A DNA stretch of 64,000 nt from Icerya purchasi. Lineage: Eukaryota; Arthropoda; Insecta; Hemiptera; Monophlebidae. Of this stretch, positions 13,152-25,100 are shown in pieces; the stretch's first letter is position 1, and each line of letters opens with the position of its first letter. Where the stretch lies: contig CM077116.1 in the NCBI GenBank assembly GCA_039619475.1, forward strand, positions 168,843,363-168,907,362, read 5' to 3'. The position numbers and the translations under genes are program-made. The notes beneath the pieces were generated by a model. It was not told the DNA's origin, made no database searches, and saw nothing but the letters and a program-made list of their open reading frames with translations.

Positions 13152-16100
13152 TTTTTTATGACGGTTCTATTACTGTACCGTATAATTCAATAATCTGCTT
13201 AGTCCAACCTTTCGAGTTTTCACTTATAACGCAATTTGGCAAGCGTGACAAGATAAAAAGAACGAAAAAATGATTGGTTATTAGAGGAATTATAAAATAT
13301 TTAAATATACCAGAAAATTGGGATCACCGATGAAAGAAAGCTAGAAGGACATACACAAAATTAGAGAATAGATTAAAGAAAATGATAGAATTCGATAATA
13401 TCTGATGTGATAAGGTGTAGATTTAGCAAGGCAAAAAAGAAATTAAACAGTTAAAAATTTGGTTTTTTGTTTTTTTCTTTTTTGTGCGTGCGTGCGTTAT
13501 TTGTTTGGATTAGTCAGTTATGAATATTAAACCAACAACAATTATGGTAATTTTCTATACTTTCAATGTACAAGAGCGGAATTTAAACCGATTTAAATAC
13601 CGCTAACTAGGAAGGCTTGTCCTCAGAGAATGATGAATATTCAATAAAGAAATATAATAATCTGTCAGCGAAACAGTAAGTCCGTGGTCAATTATTAAGT
13701 GATTCATTTGAAATTAAGAGTTAATGATTATATGTAGTCTGTAATAGATTTTGACAGATTTTTTTTTTTTTGAGAACGGAAACACCTAAACAATAATTTT
13801 CGTACAGATGTTTTAAAATTTCTGAAAAATAAGTTGCTTACTTCAAAAATTCATTTAGAAAATTTCAATGACGCACTTCATTTTTCCTAGTAAAATTACT
13901 TATTTTGATAATTGCTTTAGAATTATTTCAATATTTTTACATTAATTTTTACTCCCCTTTCTTTTTCTTATTTTTTTTTATTCATTTTTCTCAATTTTTT
14001 ATACATTATTTGTTTTGTTTTTTTTCCCCCTTTTTTGAACAGGAATTTGTAATAGAGGATACGTTTGAATGATGAAAAATACGGTAATTGTAAGCTCTTT
14101 TTGTAGTTTTAATTGGATCAAATTATTTTGTTACTAAGGTTTTGTCTGCTCTTATCGCTTGCTCTTTTTTTAAATATTAGGAACCATCATGACTGTTTAC
14201 ATCCTTAGAAAATATAATACAGTTCTTATTTTTAGAATCAAAATTTTCCTAATTGTTCGGTCCGGCGACTCAATTATTATCGGAATCTACTGTATTTAGC
14301 TTAGCGTGAAAAGTCCGCGTTAGAAATTTATCGTGCATTGTTAATCCTTACTAACTGTTCCAATATGTATATGATTGAAATTAGTTCACTACTAATTATT
14401 TGCACTACTTTGATCATGTAGTAATTTTTTGGTAAAGATTTTTTTTTTTCCCCCGTAAAAATAGAGTTTTTTCTTTTAGAATATTTCTCATTTATACAAT
14501 ATTGTTTTAATGTTTTGTTTTTTTTTTTACATAATTTGTAGTCTATTTTATGAAATTATATTGAAGTGATCTTCTGTTCTGCCCTAATTAGGATGGAGGA
14601 TATAGTTTCCATAATAGTTCTGACATCACTAACAACAATAATTATCACCAAGTGCCTTTACAACACCATAATAAATCGGCATCATCGCAGCCAGCACAAC
14701 AGTCATCCTCACTTCAACATACCCAAACTCAACAAGCTCAACATACAAACATGCAAGGTCAGTCGCCTATAGGCAGTACTGGGGCCACAACTAGCGGAGG
14801 TAATAGCGGATATGGATATTATCAAACTCAGCATTTTTTGCCTCAAATGTCTCCTCCGCATCAGCAACAAACACATCAACAACAACAGCAGCCCCTTAAG
14901 CAGCAAAAATTAGTTCCGAATTCGATTGAAACATCGAGTTCAGAAATTATTTATAATGTAAGTATTATTAAAATTATTTGCCGGCGTATAATTTGCGTAT
15001 TAAAGCTATTCGTACGATGAGAAAATACTTTCTTTTCTTTTTTTATTCGACGATATTGCATTGATAGTTTTCGTAAGAGGTTTTTCCACGCTCTGTCTAC
15101 CTAACTTTTTTTTTTTTTATTTTCTACATCTTTGTCGGTAAAATAAAGTGTAGATGAACTTTTCTAAATAATATATGTAAGTGACGAATGTAAGGGGTAA
15201 AATTTTCAAAGTTTTACTTTTATTGTTTAACAGTCTCATTATTGTGATACAAGTATACTATTTCCAAAGATTACTCCTTAAATTAGGTGAAATTTTTTTA
15301 TTTAAAATTTCTAGGAAACATTTGATTAGCTTTGTTGTCATTTAATTCAAAAGATTTCCTGTGTAGTAAAATTTGTCCCGTGAATGTATACGAATAAAAT
15401 ATTTTACAAATTAATTCGGCAGATAGCTCGTTTAATTTGATATTTTTGTAATTTCATCTTCACTGCACCACAGTCATTCGTTAAATTAGACTGATTTTAA
15501 ATAATTTTAACACACCATATAAAAATGCACTCTCTCCGCTACACCAGCAGGAAATAATATTATTTTTGAATGATTAGATATATAAACAGTAATTATTCGA
15601 AAGAGCAATGATATGAGCCGAGTAAACTCGGTACATCATTTCATTTTAATTTTAATTGTCCAGTAAATTCTTCTATAGTGGTGTTTATTTTCTAATTGTA
15701 GCGTGTATTTTATATTTTTTTTCTGCTTTGCGTATGTATATATGTGCGCATATACACTAGCGATTGGCTGATCCTGATACTTTAATCTAGTTTTATATTC
15801 AATGTATGTAAGTTAAAAATATTGATTACTTTCCTATCGTAGATGATTTTATAAAGCTTTAGCATATCAGTAGATAACTCTGTCACTGATACACGAGTAT
15901 AATATTTTTTTGTTATGTTACATTTCGAATAGGTCACCTTCACTTGATTAATCAACAAAAGTACTCATAAAAATACATGAAAAATAAACAGATTCAATTT
16001 TTGGAGATTTGAAAAAAAAAATAGAACAAAAATATCAAATTTTATAGAGTAAATAAATAGAAACTTCTGTATTGAATAAGAAATAAGGCAATTAAACACT

Positions 16101-19100
16101 GCTCTTTAATTAAAACATTAGCTAAGAATGGACTTTCGTAGACTCAACCGAAGAAAATAATTACGTGATGATAATATGTACCATTAGTCTTATAATCCGA
16201 CTTCAGAAATTCTATTATTAGTTCTCTTTAGAATATCAATCGTGACTTCATTTATTAATTTATTTACATATTTAATTCTTCCTTAATTAAATAACTTCAT
16301 TATTTTTATTTTTTTTCGGAGAGCCCTACGTTGCTTGATAATACTGTTGAAGTTGACTCGCGACTATCCGAATTAATTGGGCGGCCAGCCGGCCCGGATT
16401 GCCAAAAATCCGGATTCGCCGGAGTTCAAGGGACGACCTTCTACAATGTTGAAGCTATAGTATTTATATTAAATGACAGTACATTATTGTACTGTATATG
16501 TACATTAATGAGAATATGGTTAATGAAGATACTGTACGGCTGTTTTATTAATTTTACAGCTGTATTAAAATATCGTTACAACAAAGCAAATGAAACGTAC
16601 AATATTTATAATTAATAACCAATTCTTAACACACACACACTATCAACCTTAAGTACTGTAAATTAAATGAAAAAATGAAAATTATTTGTACTGCATATAG
16701 CTGTGAATTTTATAAAAGCACGTTGGCTTTTTCTTCTTTTTTTATTATTTACTTATTTATTTTTTGAATGAAAAGTTGATCCGGATAATACGGAGTCCGG
16801 GTAGTCGCGAGTCGACTGTATTTATTTTTGATTTTTCCTAGTCAGATTTTTCTAGTATTATATACGTTAAGTCAGTTCATTTTTTCAAGCCCAATATGTG
16901 CACAGTTATGTATAGATGGGGTTTGGTCTTTGTCTGCAACTCAATGGGAAAAAAGTAAACAACTCGCTGGCCACAAGTAGAACACGCAAACACTAATCTA
17001 TGCACTGTAAAGCTTCGTAAAATCAGCTGAGTATTCGGTACTTCCTAGTGCAGGATCTGAAAAAGAATGCTCTAACCGATGCATATGTCGTCGCAATAGC
17101 CTGGTTGCTAAAGCACTTGACTTCCGTCATGGAGGTCCTGAGTTCGATCCCGGGCAAGAAATTATTACAGAAATTAAATTTATTATTCGCTAATAGCCAC
17201 GTGATGGGCAATGACAATTGCCACGTATATCATCATATACATGCTAGTTGGTGTATGGTAGACAGACACACTTGGGACTGCATTTGTATCGCGAAAAATC
17301 AAACATTTACAATTAGTTCCGAGTGCAGTCTTCCGTCTACACTAACGCTGCATATAACAATTTCCGCGAACGCTATCTATATCTGTACATCTGGAGCGGA
17401 CAAATGGATAATCACCTACGCTCAAAAATTGAGTATGGCGTTGCAAAAAAGAAGGAAGAAGCCAATGTATTAAATTCAACTATGATTTTGACTGCTTTAA
17501 TAAGAAGGATTATGCATCTTGTACAAAATATAAATGATATCGGTGACTCATGAAATAAACTATGCTTGTCGCTAGAAGCAGAATGTGGTAAACACCAGAC
17601 AGAGTGGTTGATCAGATTAGTTACTGACTGGACTCGTACGTTTATTTCAAATGAGATGACGCAAACAGCTGTATAAACGAGTTGAAAAAGATCAAAGTAA
17701 AAATGTATAAATGACCATTTACGTTGGTGTTACTTTGTGTACCTTGAAGTATTCGTTAAAGTAAATTATGTCAGCAAATTGTACCTTTTTATTATACGAA
17801 TTATTATAGTGTAAGAAATAAAAGTTAAATTTTTTAAAATTTTGTTTTTTATGATGAGATTATCATTCAAAAAGTAGATTACGATGTTTTCAATACAGAA
17901 AACTGGCAATCTAGCCTATTAATTTAGTTCTGCTTAAAAATAATTATTTAACGTTGTGTTCTCTATAATGAATGCAGCGTATATAGTTTAATACTGAAAC
18001 TAAAGTGAGGATGTGACATTCTTCTAACGCATTTATATGGTTTTCTGTTATATGATTTGCTGTGGTAAACTACTATACATTCAATACATTCAATACACTA
18101 AAGTGTGTAAGGCGAATGATTTCGTTGGGATTAAAAGTTAATCAAATTCAATTTATCCCATTTCTCAATCGTTATAGATATTTTTAACTTAATGAAAATA
18201 GTTAAAAAACAATTTTTCTGATTGAGTTTTCGTCGTTATGTACAATATTTACCGTTTGTTAAAAAAAGTTCACTGCTTCTATTCATTTGTAGAATTTATT
18301 TCGCGTCGTTATTTTTATTTTTCCGTTCATTTTTGCTTTCAGCATCATTTAGATAATCTTACAACTTACCGAACTCCACAGGGTGTAAATAGACCTAGCC
18401 CCCAATCATCACCAATACTGAATATACAGGTACATATTAGCTTTTATTCTTTGTATTTTATTAAGTAATATGGATACTTTGTTACTGTATCGTTACATTT
18501 GCCAATTTATATTCATACAAAAATATCTTGTCAAAAACTAATTGAAACAGAAATGTATGTTGAAAGATTAATGATTTAAAAATTACTTCATGTTATTTCA
18601 GTCACGCAAAGAATGTAAGAATGAAAGAAAAAATCAAAACAAAAGAAATAGTGTGCTTCCAATATAAATTTTGATAATTATACGTACAGCAGAATGCACC
18701 TAAAAATCAATAATATTTTAAACCTATTAACTCCGCAATCGGATTATGGTATAACCCTTATTTCTTTTCATTCGCAAATCCTGACTGTTTTTGCGCGTGT
18801 ATTCAACCAGATCTTTCTCTTTCGGTTTCCCAACTTCCTTTCTTTGCGGCGTTCATCCCTTTTTGTAATCTGCCGTCTACGTTAGACTGCTTCCCTCGTC
18901 GCCGGTCCTATTCACATTTTATTAGTGACGCCGATTACATCTTATCTGAATGTTTTATCACCGCTTATGAATATTCCTCATTTGGTTCCTCTCACTTTTG
19001 CTAATGGATCTTCCTGCTTCCTACAGTGCGTCTTTGATCCTCCCTATTCCGTTTCCTTCTATCATATTTGTCCTTGGATCCTTTCTGTTTACTATTTCTG

Positions 19101-22100
19101 GTCGCATGATAACGTGGCCAGATAAAAACCGGTTTTTCTTTTTTATATTCTGATTCTAGCTCGTCCGCAACAAGTAATTACACGTAGGAGACTCGCAATA
19201 TTCTTGTAATACGTTCACATTTCAAAAGTTTCAACTTTTCAACAATTTATTTTCTATTATTGTCCAAGTTTCTTCCGTATATAATCAACTAAATATACCA
19301 GTGTTGGTGATATTTGTAGAGGTTTTTTTGGTTACATTTCAGCAAATTAAAATTATTCACAGCATTGTGTTTTAATTTTGACGATTGCATTTCATTTCAT
19401 GCTTTAACAACGAACACGCTAATTCGCCTGCTCCCGCTATAATATTAATTGGAATGATATATTCGTTACAACATGACGTATGCATCGCACGTGTCGTTCT
19501 ATTAATTTTTTATTACAAACAATTGGTATTATGTTATAAACTTTCTCCCGCCTTTATCTCGCTAAAATTCCTGTTTCCAACCTGCTTCTTCTATGTAAAA
19601 TTTTCCATTCTGGACTCTGGTCAGATATTTATGTTCCCTCCTTCTCCAACAAATAGTCCCATTACTAGTCCATCCAGCCTCATCTTTCTGCTCACCCTTG
19701 GTTTAACGATTTCCGTTCACTTTGTCGTTCCGCTGTTGTGTCTATAGTTCGTTTACATCTTAAGTATAGTCTTCTACCTTCATCGCGCTTTCATTTTCTT
19801 TTGACTCCCTCTCCAAATTGTCCGCTTCATCCTACTTACGAGGCTGTTTGTGATCCTAATCATATCTTTTGAATGTCCGTCGCTGTCGGCGGAACGTGCT
19901 GTCCTTTATTCTAATTTACTACCTCTCGGGCTTTCTACTCCTTATTGCGCCTCTTATATCCTGCCATTTCCTTCGGTGTTCATTATTTCAGTTCTTTCTA
20001 CATTCATTCTGTCAATCGCTGATGGTATCCGTGTTTAACTAACTATTCCTCCCTCTTATTGTTTCTGAGCGGAGGTCCTTTATCGACGTTCGTAAAAGAA
20101 AGAAAAAAAAAATCTATTTGCCCCTAGCGCTCTTAAGTATTTCTCTTTAGCCTGATTAATATGCAATGCTTGATTTAATGAAATATTTTGTATCGTAGTG
20201 TCGTTTTCGGTTAGTAAAAATACCATTTAATTAAAATTAATTTTTCAAAGAGTTAAGTACAAAATTGATTGCATTTACTGATCGGCTAATAAAAGTGTAA
20301 ATATAAATACATCTAAATTGTTACATATTTGAAACAGTACTAAACATAAGAGTCGCGACCTGCGAATTATCCTTCATAATAACGAATGCTTACATGAACT
20401 CCATGAAATTAATAACACTCTTTCATGTTTATGTCCACCTTTAGAAAACGTAAAAGATTTTAAATATTTAGGATTATATATCATAAATCCTTGAACTGGG
20501 AAAAGCACGTTCAAGATTTAAATTTGAAAATAAAACAGTTAATTCCAGCCTTATATAAATTAAAACAGGTGCTATCATATGGAACACTACATATATACTA
20601 TAGTGCAATAATAGTGTCTAGAATTTTATATGGATTCCAAATATAAGGAAAGGCTAAGAAAACGGAAATCAATAAAATAGTTAAAATTCAGAAAAGATGT
20701 CTGAAACTTATACTACCCTACTGGAAGTGAAACGACTCGAGATTGGTGGAAGGAAAACAATGAAATGTTTCCCAAGATGTACTATTACTATTATAGATTA
20801 CTTGAACTTAAAATAGCAACAATATAAAATTACCATCCAGGCAAAAAATTCGAATAACAAGAAATCAAAGCAATACATATTACATTTAACTTCGAGGGAC
20901 AAATTTACGAATTGATAACACAGATGATTCAGTTTTAATTAAATTAATAAATACTATTCCCAATTATATATTAAACGAAAAAAGAATTGGTGTGTGGAAA
21001 AAGAAAGTAGGAAAATGACTGAAAGAATGGTGCAAAGAGTAAAAATCCAGCTACGTCCCGAATCTTTCCATTTTATATTATTCATTTATGCATTTATTTT
21101 GTTTTATTTTCCCTCCTTTTTTCATCGCTTTCCTTGCTCTTACCTCTTAAAGAAGATCATATATTCGACTTTGAATATACATATTAAGCTATCTACAGAT
21201 ATTGTGTATAGATGCGTATTTATATTGTGTATACGTGTATATATTTATACATATATACATTTATTACTTAAACGGATATAAATTTTAAGTTTATTACTAT
21301 TATGATTTATAGAATAATCAAGAATAGATTATAATTACGTTGATTTGAATAAACAATAATATGCAACAGACATACTTGTCCTGCAAAGCCCGCACAACTC
21401 TTTTAAAAATAAAATAATTCAATGTTATCTTCAATTTATGTTGTAGAAAAAATATTTGCGAATAAGGAACTATCGTTTTATTTATCGTATGATTATTTTA
21501 AATGTATATTCTACAGATTCAACATAGAAACGGCAGTAATGCTAGTCCTAGTCCGCTTAGTAGTGCTCCTCCAAGTCCAACGTCGTCGTGTAGTTCAACG
21601 GGCAATATAAACGTGCTGCCCTACAATTCCGGTTATTTATCATCGCATTCGGTGGAAAACGCATTGCAACATTTCGAGCATATCAGGGTAATTTTTATAT
21701 AATGTATCTTTATTACTTTTAAACGTTTATCAATATTAATAGACTTATTTTTACTTAAAAAAAACAGCAGATATAAATATTGTTGTTAGTATCTACTTTT
21801 ACATGTTTTCTTTATATTATTTTAATGCTGCCTCCTTGAAGGACTATTGGCGTCAAGTGTTAGGTTTACCGACGTTACTGGATGATACTACTGACTCTTT
21901 ATTATTAACAAGTGAATCTTTACAGGTATACGAATGTACCTCGCTTATATTTTTTTTGCGATTTTTATTTGTATGCAAGTGCGAGCGCGTATACGTAATT
22001 AATAAAAATTATTCTTGTGCAGTTTTACCTATTTCATCGTTAATTTACTATACTGTACCTTCATTTGAGTGAGTGATAAATAAATGAGGAAACAGAATTT

Positions 22101-25100
22101 TAAGTTAAAACCCATAAAATAAAATGTTGTAAAGAATATCACTAATTAAAATGAATGCTATGCATTACAGTTTGATCAGCCGGTGGATTATATGGAGTCA
22201 ATAAGTAACGGAGCGGTCTCTTTTAGTCAGGTAGTGTACGCTTCTTTTTCCTTTAATATAACTTTTAACATTTATACAGCGAATACAACTGAATTAATCT
22301 ACTAAATTAAACGAATTGTTATCGACTTCAACAGCGGTATATATTATAGTTGCAGTTTAAAAAGTTCGTACATTGCTGTATTCTCTGATATTGTATTAAT
22401 TCAATTTCGAATAACATATTTAGTGTTTAATTTATTCACTGTTATAAGATACATTGTAATGTATATATATATATATTAATTACAACGTAATTCTTGGTTA
22501 CCCCCCATTGGAAAAAATGTCTCAATTTTATGTAACGTTTGTTATATTTTATAGGATTTTTGTTATTGTTATTTAAAAAATGTCACAATTTTATATAACG
22601 AAAAATGTAATGAAACAATATCTTAATTTTGTGTAATGAAAGTTAAATGTTAGGATAGGATTTTTGTGATTATGTTTTGTTTTTTTTTTTTTGTGTTGAT
22701 GCCAGAAAGAATTACGTTGTAAATTTTGATCATTTTATACAAAGTATAGGAGAGAAAGAGACATAAGTAAAAGCAAGAGAGGTCAAGGGGCACAGCCCCT
22801 TATGAGGCCAAAATGGCCGAGTTATATATATATATATATATGAGAAAAGGGACCTGGGACGTGAAAAGTAGTTTTTAAGAAAAACGCGTTTAAAGTTTAC
22901 CCGAAGTAATACCATCATAATATACCATACTGTACCGCACATGCCTGTATGTACCGTGCTGCCAAATCAGTAGAGCATCATTGCCAAATTTTGTCCTAGT
23001 TAAATTCGAATTTTGGTCACTCAGACGTTGATTGCTACGGAGATTTTGAGGAAGTTGTTAATCGATCCAGCCAAAAAAATTCAATGTTGCTGTGAATACA
23101 AGCAAAATCGAATAGCGAATGTGAGAAACAAAATTTCAAGATTTTTATCAACAATTACCAGGTGCATTGTTGTGATTCCGTATTTTCATCTCTCAAATTT
23201 TAATTTTATCTCATTATTAATTAAGTATTGTTTTCATAGTGGGTATTACAAAGCAACGCCCTTTCTAGTTTTAAAAAAATGAAATCACTTGAAAAAAATT
23301 AAAAATTTCACCTACAAGTACAGCGAAACGTACCACCAGCAAACGACTTATCCCCCCTCCCCCCCGCGCATCGTTAGAAAGGAGTTGGTACCTTTATGTA
23401 CCGATCCAAAAAAAAAAAAAAAAACGCACTTCCGTAACTCTTAAACCTGACTAATTTAAGCCGAAAAAACAGTCGAATGCAGAAATGTAATTGTAGAAGA
23501 ATCTGCAGCAAAGTTGACACGAAACAGAAAGAAGAAAACGAAACTCCAATGAAAAAAAACCCAAGTTCCGAAAAATAAAAAAAAACAATGTTCAAAAAAT
23601 ACTCATGAAAAATCATTAAAAAATACTAAACAAAACTAACAACTAGGTAAAAAAATAATTTCACGATTTTTTTAAAAAATTTTAATGTTTTTCCGCTTTT
23701 TTCCAATTTTTTTCAGTCAGTTTTGTACTTTTTAATACATTAAATAAACGTTTGCGAAAAAACTATATATTGCATCTTATTCTACACATTTTCAAATATC
23801 AGAATCTATGTTTAACTCAAAACCCATATTTTTACACCACAGGTGGTCTCTCTGCGAACGTCACATATGCGTAAAAAAATAATTAAGAAATTGTGAAAAT
23901 CAGTGCAATCGTTTTAAAAATGTTTTAATAATTGGTATTTTAATATTATCATTATTATATTATTTATTTCTTTTTCATTAACAGACTGAGGACTTAATCA
24001 ATTCGGTGACTGGAGCGAATGGGTTTGTATCTGATGCGGGGTATTTTAGCGCATCGCCGCAACAGTTGCACTACCCAAATACCAGTCATAATACCATGAA
24101 TAATTCTCATACGGCTCCGAACACGCCATCAAGTATTCCGGATATCGTGCTGACTGGTAAACATGTTTTCTTATAAATATATATATTTACCGTTCCTGTC
24201 TCGACAGTAATTTTTCATTTAATTAAAAAAGCGTTAATTACAAATGGATTTTCTTTTAAAAATGCCCTATTATCGGGAATTTTTGCTTGAAATAAAGTCT
24301 TCAGATAATTTACCCCGAAATAAAGGAAGAAAAAAGAAAACAGAACACTTATCTCTATCGTAAAATGAAATTTCATAGATCTTTTTGCAGACCGCTGCTG
24401 CACCTATCGAAAAATACTCTATAGCTTTAATTATAACTGAAGACCGCGAAAAGGAGAAAAATTTATGTTGGTCCGGAAAATATAAATTTGAAATTTTCTG
24501 CGCATGAATTTTTTAAATTCGGTACAATTTTATTAACGTCTTTTTTTTCTTTCTTTCTTTGTCTGTTTAATAGTTCAAAAAGGGTTTAAGTAAACTCGCT
24601 ATTTTTTTAAAAATGTTTTAATGAATAGCGTTGCTATTAAAATACTTATTACAAGTTCCGATTCCAAATTATATTCCGAAAAATTAAATTTGCAATTATC
24701 TAAACTATTATATGAAAGAAAGGATTTTTTTTTTTAAAGCGTTAAATATTTATCAATTTTGAAATTTTATAACCTCAAACCAGTTCTGCTCCAGTCTTAC
24801 ATTAAAATAGGAAAATAAAAAAATACAACGTTCGCATAATTAAAATCGCAACCAATTCTACAAAATAATAGCAACTGTAGAATATTATATTACTTAAAAA
24901 TATTCACTTTTAGGAAAATTAAATTTTGAACATGTAACAGAGGGGGGAACGTTTGAAAAATGAGCACGATCAAATTTCCCGTATCTCTCGGGCAAATTTT
25001 ACGACAAATGTTGTTCTGATTGTCAATTTTTAATTCTGTTAAATAATCTTAGTCGGCGCAATCATTTAAAAAAATAATTGCGACTAAGATGGGTTATGTC

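Larger units (their letters stand above)
5338..14591 (+). other. CRTC: large CRTC intron (9.25 kb)
   Basis: It contains the two mariner-like elements, two SINE-type elements, TA repeats and the candidate cassette exon at 12575. From 9350 to 12570 and 12630 to 14590 I see only AT-rich sequence with homopolymer tracts. Confidence 0.7.

Noticed and set aside
17097..17155. Functional tRNA gene
   Set aside because: A and B boxes are present, but the acceptor and anticodon stems do not close by eye and the sequence continues into a repeated body; SINE head instead.
17048..17473. 141-residue open frame on the + strand
   Set aside because: It runs straight through the tRNA-like head and body of the SINE copy; the matching segments elsewhere are not open in this frame.
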